From IMG/VR virus record IMGVR_UViG_3300021471_000016, positions 1 to 35,445 of that record: a stretch of DNA of 35,445 nt; one strand, given 5' to 3'. Origin of the DNA: a virus. Both the position numbers and the translations under genes were made by a program. The notes under the pieces are model-generated. The model was not told the DNA's origin. It made no database searches and saw only the letters and a program-made list of their open reading frames with translations. Shown here piece by piece: positions 7,204-14,059 of this stretch (the first letter of the stretch is position 1; every line of letters begins with the position of its first letter).

Positions 7204-7575
7204 ATGAAAAAAGCACAAAATCAAGAAAATACGAAAAGTATATTTTCAGATTTCTTCTGGTGTCCGACACTCAGGAGAGTGACGGCTGTCTCGGACTGTC
7301 TCTGGCGGCAAAGAAATCCAAGCTATTGGGCATGCCAGGCATGCACTTTGGGGCGTCATTGGAAAGACACTTTTTGTTCCAGGGAGCCCGTCAGACTCGA
7401 AGCTCAACACGTGCCGTTCAGGACAAGAAGGCCAAAATCCGGCACGCGGATCCTGGACATCAGAAAGGGTGACATCTTTACCATTGCCGGGCAGGAGTGG
7501 ATAGTTACGAAAAGGCTGCCGGGCGGTAAACTTCTTATGAGACCAACCAGTGAAGTAACGGAGAGAGTCAGATGA
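7204..7575 (+). CDS. Cys-rich early protein of unknown function
   Basis: The 123-residue product's start at 7204 follows GGGAGGGAT. The N-terminal half has Cys at FFWCP, SDCLW, CQAC and DTFCS, enough for a zinc site with an aromatic-rich setting. The C-terminal half (GTRILDIRKGDIFTIAGQEW... to LLMRPTSEV) reads as a small beta barrel or SH3-like unit that could bind nucleic acid. It overlaps the following gene by 4 nt, so is part of the coupled early operon. The family was not recognised. Confidence 0.65.
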   Translation: MKKAQNQENTKSIFSDFFWCPTLRRVTAVSDCLWRQRNPSYWACQACTLGRHWKDTFCSREPVRLEAQHVPFRTRRPKSGTRILDIRKGDIFTIAGQEWIVTKRLPGGKLLMRPTSEVTERVR

Positions 7576-7970
7576 GCAATAACAGAGAAGCATACAAAAC
7601 AAAGCTTCTGGCGGAGCTGACGCGCCATGTGGGACGAGCCCGCGCGGTACCCATGACGCAGCTATACAGAGCAGTGTTCGGTAAAGATTACAGGGACAAG
7701 ATCAACGACACAAGGAAGCTGCGAGATCTGGTAACCGAGCTAAGGCATGAAGGTGTCCCCATCATGTCGTATGCGGCTAAAGATGCCGGGGGTTACTATC
7801 TGGCGGCCGCATCGTCGGAGCTCGTAGACTATTGCGACCGTCTGAAGCGCCAGGCGCTCAAGAAACTCGCAATCGTGTCGAAAATCAAAAACACCAACCT
7901 GCCCACCCTTCTCGGGCAGCTAACGTTAGAATTGGAGAAGCTGAATGACGGATATACAAAGAGAAATTGA
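7572..7970 (+). CDS. Winged-helix early protein
   Basis: The 132-residue product has an N-terminal winged helix-turn-helix, with TQLYRAVFG followed by NDTRKLRDLVTELRHEGVPI and a hairpin around SYAAKDAGGYYLA. A C-terminal helix bundle (residues 85-125) follows. Similar short wHTH proteins recur before gam in Mu-like phages and may act in replication or gene control. The start overlaps the previous stop (ATGA). Its tail overlaps the Gam-like gene by 26 nt. Confidence 0.7.
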   Translation: MSNNREAYKTKLLAELTRHVGRARAVPMTQLYRAVFGKDYRDKINDTRKLRDLVTELRHEGVPIMSYAAKDAGGYYLAAASSELVDYCDRLKRQALKKLAIVSKIKNTNLPTLLGQLTLELEKLNDGYTKRN

Positions 7971-8406
7971 TGCGAAGCTCGAGCTTATCGCCATATACAG
8001 GTACCAGTTAGCTGAACTGGAAGCGGCATACGAGGCTGATCTGGAACGTGTGAGACAGAGGCATGAACCCAGAATCAAGAATCAAAAGAGCCTGATTCAA
8101 ACTGTAGAAAAAGAGCTCCTGAAAGCAGCCCGAAAACATAAGGCCGAGCTTTTCGGCGAGGACGGCGACCTGGTGGAATTACCCCACGGAAGAATTCTCC
8201 GGCATCTGAAACGGGTAGTGCACCGGGCCAGGGGTGTCCTGGAGGCTTTAAAAAAGCTGGGGAGGAAAGATGCCATCAAAGTCGCTGAATCGGTTAACTG
8301 GGACGCACTTTCGAAATGGTCGGACGATGAGCTCCGAGAGATAGGCACGTACAGGAAAGAAAAAGAAGAGTTTAGCTACGAGATATCAGGAGGAAAACGT
8401 ATATGA
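7945..8406 (+). CDS. gam: Gam-like host-nuclease inhibitor
   Basis: The 153-residue protein matches the Mu Gam family. A long N-terminal coiled helix (residues 1-70) is followed by a beta region with LPHGRILRHL, then GVLEALKKLGRKDAIKVAESVN and a final ELREIGTYRKEKEEFSYEI strand. Gam is a bacterial Ku-like DNA-end binder that shields linear phage DNA from RecBCD-type nucleases. Size is a little below Mu Gam (about 174). The gene overlaps its neighbours on both sides. Confidence 0.88.
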   Translation: MTDIQREIDAKLELIAIYRYQLAELEAAYEADLERVRQRHEPRIKNQKSLIQTVEKELLKAARKHKAELFGEDGDLVELPHGRILRHLKRVVHRARGVLEALKKLGRKDAIKVAESVNWDALSKWSDDELREIGTYRKEKEEFSYEISGGKRI

Positions 8407-8654
8407 TCAGGCTTAGTAGACATTTTGTAAATAACTGGAAAATGCGTGTCGGAGGAGATCCGGATCCCGCTGAAATTACACGTATGCTGGCCGACAGCAT
8501 ACGAGTACAGCCCTGCAGGAACCTGCAACGCCTCAATGGCGAGCTGTATCGCCAGCTCGCTATCTACTGGATTCCGGAGAGGAACATAATTATAAAGGTG
8601 GACGATTTTTACGGCACCGCCGTGACGGTGATGAAGGGAAACGGAAGAAAATGA
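8403..8654 (+). CDS. Small early protein of unknown function
   Basis: The 83-residue product overlaps the gam stop (ATGA) and follows AGGAGG. An N-terminal helix with SRHFVNNWKMRVG precedes a helix (ITRMLADSI) and a three-stranded beta sheet (YRQLAIYWIPERNIIIKVDD...AVTVM). The alpha-beta layout resembles small RelE/DUF4258-like folds, but no catalytic residues can be identified, so this is only a shape impression. It is coupled to the next gene (ATGA at 8651). Confidence 0.6.
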   Translation: MIRLSRHFVNNWKMRVGGDPDPAEITRMLADSIRVQPCRNLQRLNGELYRQLAIYWIPERNIIIKVDDFYGTAVTVMKGNGRK

Positions 8655-8857
8655 AGTTGCAGAGAGCCAGAATATGCATAGATTGTGAAGAGATATGGGA
8701 AACTGGCCAGATGTGTCCACGGTGTGGCTCAAAGGCATGGTGGTGGCTGGCTTCCTGGTTGGATCGGCCATATAGAGGAGATAAGCATGATACAAAGCGA
8801 ACAGAAAAAAGTAAGGCTAACCTTTCAGGAGCGCTTGCTCGGCACTGCTCCTGCTAA
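8651..8857 (+). CDS. Small zinc-ribbon protein
   Basis: The 68-residue protein's first half is a rubredoxin-like zinc ribbon, with CIDC at residues 9-12 and CPRCGS at 22-27, followed by a Trp-rich stretch (AWWWLASW). The start overlaps the preceding stop. The last 71 nt run through the start of the next gene in a different frame, so the C-terminus may be unconstrained. Small zinc ribbons of this kind are common in phage early operons; no role is known. Confidence 0.55.
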   Translation: MKLQRARICIDCEEIWETGQMCPRCGSKAWWWLASWLDRPYRGDKHDTKRTEKSKANLSGALARHCSC

Positions 8858-9374
8858 CAATAATTACAGGAAATATGTTATCGAAAAAGCCCCGGTCCCC
8901 GATGATCCGGAGGTGCTGGACGAGTTAGAAACCGCACCCAAATCGGACGAAGATACTCTGATTACCGGGTTTCACCGGGACGCAGATGGGATATATCTCC
9001 TGGACTACCAGGTAAAGGGGTTTTTCAAAGAAGCCGGGAATATTTTGAAAGATATCCTCAAGGTCCGGGCATTACGGTCCAAGCTGGACAATTTTTTCTT
9101 TGTCTTTCCAAGATACATATGGCTCGCGGAGAAGCCGGACGGCATATTTACCCGCCCGATCCGCGCGCAGACTCCCCGCGGCCCCCGTATATGCCTGGGA
9201 CACAGCGAGTATCTGAATCCACCGGTATCCATAGAGATTACGCTGGACCTGCTTCCCCACAAGGAGCTTACGTGGGATGTGATATATACGCTCCTCGATT
9301 ACGGAAGCAGGAAGGGAATTGGCCAGTTCAGGAACGGCTCGTTCGGCCGTTTCACCTGGGAGCAAATTCAATAG
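8787..9374 (+). CDS. RAMP-like phage protein next to periodic array
   Basis: The 195-residue product starts at 8787 after GAGGAG. The N-terminal strand runs into a loop (VRLTFQERLLGTAP). A central YLLDYQVKGFFKEAGNIL resembles the strand plus helix of RAMP proteins. The C-terminus ends with a glycine-rich loop (GSRKGIGQFRNGSFGRF) like the G-loop of Cas5/Cas6/Cas7-type RNA-binding proteins. PRGPRICLGHSEYLNPP precedes a second beta-alpha-beta unit (ITLDLL...LTWDVIYTLLDYG). I therefore suspect a RAMP-like nucleic-acid binder; no similarity search was possible. It is immediately upstream of the 9401-10000 periodic tract, which has no other obvious partner. Confidence 0.6.
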   Translation: MIQSEQKKVRLTFQERLLGTAPANNNYRKYVIEKAPVPDDPEVLDELETAPKSDEDTLITGFHRDADGIYLLDYQVKGFFKEAGNILKDILKVRALRSKLDNFFFVFPRYIWLAEKPDGIFTRPIRAQTPRGPRICLGHSEYLNPPVSIEITLDLLPHKELTWDVIYTLLDYGSRKGIGQFRNGSFGRFTWEQIQ

Positions 9375-9400
9375 ACGGTGCAGGGGCATTGAGTAGAAAT

Positions 9401-10000
9401 GCGATGGCACTGCTTAGCATTGAAGCGCGAGGGCGGCGCATTGCGGGGCCCTGAGAAGTGATGCGCAGGCATAGCGTTGCTTTGAATTGCATGGGCGTAG
9501 CTTGGAATTGCTTCGGCGGAGTAAAGCGACGCATGGGCGGCGCGGTGAGAAGCGATGCGCAGGCATGGCATGGCGTGGCGGGGCTTTGGCGTTGCATTGA
9601 GTGGCAAGGCGAAGGCCATGCATCAATTAGCACAGCAATGCACCGGCATTGCAAAGCTAAGCAGGGGCACGAAAAATGCGGAGGCAGAGCGAAGTAAAGC
9701 TGCGGTGCAGCACCGCTTGGGCATAGCGCAGAATCGCTGAGGCAAGGTAACGCATCGCGAGGGCATAGCTAAGCGCAAGCTAAGCATTGCAGCGCAGAGG
9801 AATTGCAAAGCTTAGCACAGGCATTGTTTAGCGATCCAGTGCGACGGCAAAGCGGAGATAAGCGTTGATTCGCGGGGCATTGGCAAAACAAGGTGCCAAT
9901 AAACTCGGCTAACCACAGGCATGAATGCAATGGCATTGCAGTGCGTCGCAAAGGTAGCGCTTTGAATAGCAAGGGCAATGATCAGCAAGGCAAGGGCGAG
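9401..10000 (+). repeat. Pentanucleotide-phased GC array (5-nt period, 1+5n blocks)
   Basis: This non-coding tract has a G every 5 nt, usually GC, with single-base phase slips at which the extra base is also G (GGC). From 9407 to 9667 I counted 51 in-phase positions: 50 are G and 42 are GC. All 10 slips in that part carry GG. Distances between slips are 36, 26, 21, 21, 26, 26, 26, 31 and 21. The rule continues with some irregularity, for example around 9667-9684 and 9883-9933, to three successive 21-nt blocks at 9933-9996. The mean step is about 5.2 nt. Mixed 21- and 26-nt blocks break any reading frame, so the ORFs here are artefacts. Individual units differ, so this is neither a simple tandem repeat nor CRISPR. 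Confidence 0.85.
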
Positions 10001-10008
10001 GTAATGAG

Positions 10009-10491
10009 ATGAAACTAACATGTCCGGCATGTGGAGCGGTAGCAAGCGCGGAAGCCTGGGTTAACGATGCATCCTGTCGCCAGTTTATGGATGAGCTTAC
10101 CAGGCTGCCCGGTCCTGTCCAGGTCAGAACTCTTCCCTACATAGCGCTTTTCCGGAAGAGCAAACGTGGCCTGTCGTGGCCACGCGCTCTCCGGATTATT
10201 AAGACACTCTCTGAGCTGGTACACGAGGGCACAGTACAGTGGGACGGCGGTGAGCTCAGGCCGGCTCCACCTTATCTATGGGCAGAGGCTATGGATAGAA
10301 CCATAGACAGAAGCCCTAAAGCATTGGAAAACCATAATTACCTGCGTAAGATAGCGTGGGAGATGGCCGAAAAGCTCGCTGCGAAAGCAGAAAGAGAACG
10401 CGAACAGCAAAAGATGAATCGCGCGTATATAGAGCGCGAACCGGAAAAAGTTAGTCAGGTTTTACGAGAGTTTCTGAAGGAGAAAAAATAA
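10009..10491 (+). CDS. Zinc-ribbon/wHTH phage protein, possible replication accessory
   Basis: The 160-residue product has an N-terminal half zinc ribbon (CPACGAVASAEAW) and a Cys at 23. A helical domain with LPYIALFRKSKRGLSWPRALRII and a winged segment (HEGTVQWDGGELRPAPPYLW) follows. The C-terminus is a long charged coil (residues 105-160). The combination of small ribbon, LSWxRA helix and ALENHNYLRKI motif recurs in temperate-phage early or recombination clusters, but its function is not established. It begins directly after the periodic array, with GCGAGG as ribosome site. It overlaps the next gene by one base (TAATG). Confidence 0.65.
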   Translation: MKLTCPACGAVASAEAWVNDASCRQFMDELTRLPGPVQVRTLPYIALFRKSKRGLSWPRALRIIKTLSELVHEGTVQWDGGELRPAPPYLWAEAMDRTIDRSPKALENHNYLRKIAWEMAEKLAAKAEREREQQKMNRAYIEREPEKVSQVLREFLKEKK

Positions 10492-10691
10492 TGCTTTTTC
10501 GCTCTGATCGAAAAGAGCCGGTAACTATATCAGGAGTAATTGTCGCTGAAACCAAAAAAGCCATTCTCTTCGACGACGGCATAATGAGAGAGTGGGTGCC
10601 GAAGTCGCAAATTCTGGATATGAAATCCAGGGAAGGCGGCCTGTACGAAATCACAATACCCCGGTGGCTCCTGGAGGAAAAGTTCGGTTAA
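10491..10691 (+). CDS. Small beta-barrel-like protein (66 aa)
   Basis: The 66-residue protein is mostly beta strand. ISGVIVAETKKAILF, then MREWVPKSQIL, then LYEITIPRWLLEEKFG resemble small OB/Sm-like phage proteins in which a WVPKSQI strand pairs with a terminal IPxWLxEEK helix. Charge and fold suggest nucleic-acid binding, which is inference. Its start overlaps the upstream stop (TAATG), and the next ATG follows immediately. Confidence 0.6.
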   Translation: MLFRSDRKEPVTISGVIVAETKKAILFDDGIMREWVPKSQILDMKSREGGLYEITIPRWLLEEKFG

Positions 10692-10898
10692 ATGAAAGCT
10701 GACATAGAAAAGATGGCGAAGTGTATATATTTGCTGCAGTCAAACAGCCGCATAAGCGTCCGGCGCCTGCAGCATGAGCTCGGTATCTCGAGGCGGTCAG
10801 TATATCGATGGATCGATGCCGTGTCCCTGGTATTGCCCATAAAATTAAAAAATGGCGTTATTATCAACATCTCAAAAGAAGGCCCCGGGCAGAGCTAA
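10692..10898 (+). CDS. Small HTH_11/DeoR-like DNA-binding protein
   Basis: The 68-residue protein is a complete winged helix-turn-helix. KCIYLLQSNSRISVRRLQHE is followed by the recognition helix GISRRSVYRWIDAV and a hairpin wing (LPIKLKNGVIINI). It resembles the N-terminal domain of DeoR/WYL-type regulators without the effector domain. As the last gene of the plus-strand early operon before the late block, it is a candidate for the early-to-late switch (the Mor/C position in Mu), by position only. Confidence 0.65.
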   Translation: MKADIEKMAKCIYLLQSNSRISVRRLQHELGISRRSVYRWIDAVSLVLPIKLKNGVIINISKEGPGQS

Positions 10899-10906
10899 CC
10901 CACGTT

Positions 10907-11263
10907 TTACTTTAAAGTAAGTGATTTCGCGATATCCCTTAGTCTGGCTAAGATCCTTTTCTTTGTCTCCTTTTCAGACCGCCATCCTCCCTTATGGTAT
11001 AAAATGAGAGGAATTAGCCTTTCGTCCTTAGTCAGGTAAATGAGTCTTAAGCCACCCCTTTTGCCGACGTTGTATTTTTTCAGTCCCACCCTAATCTTTC
11101 GGATATCTATATCGCCAAAGCCTGGATACCTTTCACCCCGATCAGGCTCTTCTTTGAGTTCGTTAAGAGCTTCTTCGATTTCGTCAGCTATATTCGGAAA
11201 TTTTTTGAGTATCTTTTTTTTATCGGATAGAAATTGAGGGAGCTCCAGGATTTCGAGTACCAT
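10907..11263 (-). CDS. RelE/ParE-like toxin
   Basis: The 118-residue product looks like a RelE/ParE-superfamily toxin. After two N-terminal helices come RYPGFGDIDIRKIRVGLKKYNVGKRGGLRLIYL, a central sheet rich in Arg/Lys, and a last helix-linked strand (LIPLILYHKG). The conserved basic residues fit mRNA cleavage or gyrase-type poisoning; which one cannot be told. Its start overlaps the stop of 11263-11703 by one base (TAATG on the minus strand), the usual arrangement of a two-gene toxin module. It converges on the early operon with only 8 bp between them. Confidence 0.7.
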   Translation of the reverse strand: MVLEILELPQFLSDKKKILKKFPNIADEIEEALNELKEEPDRGERYPGFGDIDIRKIRVGLKKYNVGKRGGLRLIYLTKDERLIPLILYHKGGWRSEKETKKRILARLRDIAKSLTLK

Positions 11264-11703
11264 TAAATCCGCTCGGCTATCTCCATAACCAGAGATCTGA
11301 ATTCAGGATCCGACCCAACGCAGAGAGACTCGACCAGGTCATCCCATCTTTCGACTTCGCTTTCCAAGAGACGGACAGTGATCCGGTCAACAAGGTTATC
11401 ACGTTGTTTGGCGGCTTCATAGGTGCGCAATGTTTTATCCCTTATCTTTGAAGCAACATTGTATGCCTCAGCCACACACTTCCCCTCCAAACATCGTTCC
11501 CTGCATCTGGCAAGAATCGAAATGATTTTCTTGTGAGCTTTTCTGCTGCTCCATTTGGCCAGTAATATGAGGAGCATATAGTAAGGGTAGTATATAATAT
11601 AAAGCTTGGTTCCCTCGGCCACAATATTGGAAATACAAGAAAGAATACCGAACAGCCGGTTATAATCCTGGACTCGGGGTACCATTTCGTTTGATCCTGT
11701 CAC
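11263..11703 (-). CDS. Putative antitoxin partner with hydrophobic segment
   Basis: The product is about 146 residues. The start GTG at 11703 is chosen for its AAAGGGG site eight bases upstream; a GTG at 11712 and an ATG at 11685 are also possible. It lies directly upstream of, and coupled to, the RelE/ParE-like gene, so an antitoxin role is likely by context. The sequence is not a standard antitoxin: a hydrophobic tyrosine-rich stretch (KLYIIYYPYYMLLILLAKW) is followed by a Cys/Arg-rich region and a C-terminal acidic-helix region (VDRITVRLLESEVERWDDLV) that could wrap the toxin. Confidence 0.5.
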   Translation of the reverse strand: MTGSNEMVPRVQDYNRLFGILSCISNIVAEGTKLYIIYYPYYMLLILLAKWSSRKAHKKIISILARCRERCLEGKCVAEAYNVASKIRDKTLRTYEAAKQRDNLVDRITVRLLESEVERWDDLVESLCVGSDPEFRSLVMEIAERI

Positions 11704-11726
11704 GGTTATCACCCCTTTCAGTAATA

Positions 11727-11755
11727 ATTGTACAAAAACATATGGGTAATCACAA
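11727..11755 (-). promoter_or_regulatory. Promoter for the toxin module
   Basis: On the minus strand TTGTGA (complement of 11750-11755) and TACAAT (complement of 11727-11732) are spaced by 17 bp. This sits just upstream of the 11703 start. A CACAA...TTGTG inverted repeat (11751-11755 / 11772-11776) overlaps the -35 and could be an autoregulatory operator. A module-specific promoter fits an addiction unit expressed in the prophage state. Confidence 0.65.
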
Positions 11756-11830
11756 GTTTTTTATTGTCACTTTGTGCAAAATTAGTTTGCCGCGTCATGA
11801 CACTCCCCCATGATATCTTTTAACTGACTT

Positions 11831-12424
11831 ATGGCAGCTCCTACTGCTAGGCGCATAACTTCTCTCATGATGACGCTCCGTCAAAGAGGGCGCCTCGAGA
11901 TGGCGGAGCTATGCAGATACTACGCATGCAGTGCCGAAGAAGCCGAAAATATAGCAGAGATACTCAGATTATTAGCGCCGGTAAAACGCGCCGGCGCAAG
12001 CATTATATGGGAGGGGGCTATGCCGAAATTTTCCAGGCGAAGCCTTGAGAAGCTATCTACCTGCGAACCTGAACTTCAGCGCCTCTTCAAACGTGTCGTG
12101 CAAAAAGTAGACTGCACAATCCTGGTCGGTCACCGCACCAGGGCAGAGCAAGAGCGACTCTACAAACTGGGCAGATCGCGCCTTCACTGGCCACATTCCA
12201 AGCACAATTCCACTCCGTCCAGGGCTGTAGACGTAGCTCCGTACCCGATTAGCTGGGACCTGCATGATCCGAAGACTCTAAAGCGGTATTACTATCTGGC
12301 TGGCTTCGTGCTGGGAACGGCAAGAGAGATGGGTATCCCGATACGCTGGGGAGGAGATTGGGACATGGATTCCGACCTTTCGGATCAGCACTTTTACGAT
12401 CTTGTGCATTACGAGCTTGTTTAG
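11831..12424 (+). CDS. Endolysin (M15 peptidase) with N-terminal winged-helix extension
   Basis: The C-terminal 134 residues (from MPKFSRR, residue 64) form an L-alanyl-D-glutamate/VanY-type peptidase. A substrate-loop region (ILVGHRTRAEQERLY) leads to the zinc motif SKHN...SRAVDVAP (H125, D134) and a terminal HFYDLVHYEL that supplies the last His. It would cut the peptide stems of peptidoglycan at lysis. The first 63 residues are a winged-helix-like unit unusual for an endolysin. An internal ATG at 12020 has a strong GGAGGGGG site, whereas the ATG at 11831 has no clear one. The 134-residue form matches T5-type enzymes and is probably the main product. Confidence 0.85.
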   Translation: MAAPTARRITSLMMTLRQRGRLEMAELCRYYACSAEEAENIAEILRLLAPVKRAGASIIWEGAMPKFSRRSLEKLSTCEPELQRLFKRVVQKVDCTILVGHRTRAEQERLYKLGRSRLHWPHSKHNSTPSRAVDVAPYPISWDLHDPKTLKRYYYLAGFVLGTAREMGIPIRWGGDWDMDSDLSDQHFYDLVHYELV

Positions 12425-12446
12425 CCGATAAAAAAAGGAGGAAAAA

Positions 12447-12863
12447 ATGGGCTTTTTCAAGAAGGTTTTCGGATGGCTTAGCGGTGTGTTTCACCGGGTG
12501 CCGGACATCATAAGGGAGAACGCGCTCCTGGTAAAAGCGTCCATAGGCGCAGGACTCGGTCTCTTTCTCGAGAATAACGAGGAATATGCCGATGAGGTCG
12601 TGGAGGCGCTCAAGGGCCTGGATGAAGCCCTGCAAGATGGCCGAATATCCACGAATTCCGTTCTGCTGGCCGAGCTTCGCAGCCTGTTTGCGAAGTATGG
12701 CCTGAAGCCGGGTACCTCGGCTGCAGTCATGGCACTTTTTGAAGCGGCGGTGCAGACTATGGAGCAATATCTTCCCGGCTCTTCCGACGAGTTTACGAAC
12801 ACGTGGAGAGGCATAGTGCAGTACGCACTATCTATAGCCGAAGGATATCTTCAGAATGTATAA
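12447..12863 (+). CDS. Lysis-cluster or virion accessory protein, unknown
   Basis: The 138-residue protein follows AAAGGAGGAAAAA. It begins with an aromatic amphipathic helix (GFFKKVFGWLSGVFHRV) and a weakly hydrophobic Gly/Leu segment (NALLVKASIGAGLGLFL, residues 25-41). Acidic helices follow, with no other membrane span. Lying between endolysin and a membrane-anchored coiled coil, it may belong to the lysis cassette, possibly as a holin-like or pinholin-like membrane agent. The hydrophobicity is too modest to be sure. Confidence 0.55.
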   Translation: MGFFKKVFGWLSGVFHRVPDIIRENALLVKASIGAGLGLFLENNEEYADEVVEALKGLDEALQDGRISTNSVLLAELRSLFAKYGLKPGTSAAVMALFEAAVQTMEQYLPGSSDEFTNTWRGIVQYALSIAEGYLQNV

Positions 12864-12884
12864 AGCCAGAAAGCGGGCTTGGGT

Positions 12885-13253
12885 ATGGATGGAATGCCAA
12901 TAAAAACCGCCCTGGATGTGCTCAGCAATTTCGGGATCGGCGGTCTCGTGTTGATTCTGAGCTGGCTCTATCAACGCCAGATCGACAGGATATTGCGCGA
13001 GACCAAAAAGCACCACGAAGATCTGATGAACCAGTACAGGCAGCACTTTGAAGCGCTCAAGCGGATGTACGAAAACAATGCGGAGCTTCTGAAGCGACAT
13101 CAATCGCTGTCCGAAGATATGAAGGACATAGTAGTCATGAACACACAGGCGCTCACAGCACTGAACGATAGCATCCGTTCGAACGAGTACTGTCCGCTGC
13201 TGCGGACCAAAAAGGAGCTGAGAACATCCGGGCTGGGAACGGAGACCACATGA
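12885..13253 (+). CDS. Membrane-anchored coiled-coil protein (spanin- or DUF2730-like)
   Basis: The product is about 122 residues. One N-terminal membrane span (NFGIGGLVLILSWLYQRQ, about residues 14-31) is followed by a continuous charged coiled coil to residue 90 and a short Cys-containing tail. This plan fits inner-membrane spanins and the DUF2730 proteins found upstream of the terminase in Mu-like phages. Start choice is uncertain: TTG 12879, ATG 12885 and ATG 12894 are in frame, with only a weak ribosome site. It overlaps the next gene by 4 nt. Confidence 0.6.
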   Translation: MDGMPIKTALDVLSNFGIGGLVLILSWLYQRQIDRILRETKKHHEDLMNQYRQHFEALKRMYENNAELLKRHQSLSEDMKDIVVMNTQALTALNDSIRSNEYCPLLRTKKELRTSGLGTETT

Positions 13254-13492
13254 ACGAAAGGCTAAAATACATGGGCAGGCTCCAGGAAAAAGAGCTGGAG
13301 CTCAAGAAGAAGGCGCTGGCCATGAAAAGTGCCATAGAGGTCATGCGAGATATGCTGGATCCGTTCGAGGATCTGGAGGAGCTAAAGACGGAGGCCATAG
13401 CCGAGGAAGCGCTCCGACTCGCCAACCTCCAGATAGAATACCGTGAAATCAAAAGCGAGATAAAGGCCATACGAAAGATACTGGGACGATAA
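13250..13492 (+). CDS. Small coiled-coil protein upstream of terminase
   Basis: The 80-residue product is almost wholly alpha-helical, with heptad-like leucine/charged spacing throughout (LQEKELELKKKALAMKSAIE and EYREIKSEIKAIRKIL). The ATG overlaps the preceding stop, and the small terminase begins one base after its stop. Mu gp25/gp26 occupy this slot. A role in DNA packaging or lysis cannot be separated on sequence. Confidence 0.6.
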   Translation: MNERLKYMGRLQEKELELKKKALAMKSAIEVMRDMLDPFEDLEELKTEAIAEEALRLANLQIEYREIKSEIKAIRKILGR

Positions 13493-14059
13493 ATGGGGAA
13501 AGAGATCCCACTGGAAGTCAGAGAACAGGCCGAGGATCTGTATGTGATCGAGGGATTCACATACGAGCAGGTCGCCGAAAAAACCGGCGTATCTCAGAGC
13601 CAGATCAAGCGCTGGGCGAAAGAAGGCCAGTGGCGCAAAGCCAGGCAGGAATACAGAGATGCGCTCAGATCGATAAGGCGCAACACAGTGCTCGTGAAGA
13701 AGAAACTAATCGAAAAGTCGCTCCAGACCCTCGATCCGCAAGCGATATATGCATTTTCCAGGCTCACAATAGCTACCGGAGATAAGACGAGCAGAGATGA
13801 GCTGCAAGATGTGTCCACCAGGTCAATAAAGACGCCGGAAGAAGCCATCAACGCCCTGCAAGAAGCCGTAGAGCTGAAGATCAACACCATGCTGGCAAAA
13901 CCGGGAGCGATCAGCTTTTCAGCCATAAAAGACATGAAAAAGGCCCTGGAGCTGCTGGAGCAAATGAAAGCAAAGTATTCGAAGCCGGAAGAGCGAAAGC
14001 GTGGGCTCTCCGATGAAACCGTGGAAGATATCAGGCGGAGGATTCTAGGAATCTCATGA
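13493..14059 (+). CDS. Small terminase subunit (Mu gp27-like, DUF1804 type)
   Basis: The 188-residue product has an N-terminal helix-turn-helix (GFTYEQVAEKTGVSQSQIKRWAKEGQW, residues about 21-47). Helical oligomerisation regions and a C-terminal segment (KPEERKRGLSDETVEDIRRRILG) follow, typical of Mu-like small terminases. It would recognise the packaging start in phage DNA and hand it to the large subunit. It overlaps the large-terminase start by 4 nt. Confidence 0.82.
   Translation: MGKEIPLEVREQAEDLYVIEGFTYEQVAEKTGVSQSQIKRWAKEGQWRKARQEYRDALRSIRRNTVLVKKKLIEKSLQTLDPQAIYAFSRLTIATGDKTSRDELQDVSTRSIKTPEEAINALQEAVELKINTMLAKPGAISFSAIKDMKKALELLEQMKAKYSKPEERKRGLSDETVEDIRRRILGIS

Noticed and set aside
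9401-10000. CRISPR array or simple microsatellite
   Set aside because: There are no identical direct repeats with unique spacers and no exact tandem unit. Only the phase of G/GC is conserved.
9352-10045. Several overlapping ORFs on both strands within the periodic tract
   Set aside because: Mixed block lengths of 21, 26, 31 and 36 nt break any frame. The translations are low-complexity and the openness follows from the GC-pentamer composition.
10907-10920. Palindrome TTACTTTAAAGTAA as an operator
   Set aside because: It includes the toxin gene's stop codon and lies between convergent genes. It may be chance or a weak bidirectional terminator.
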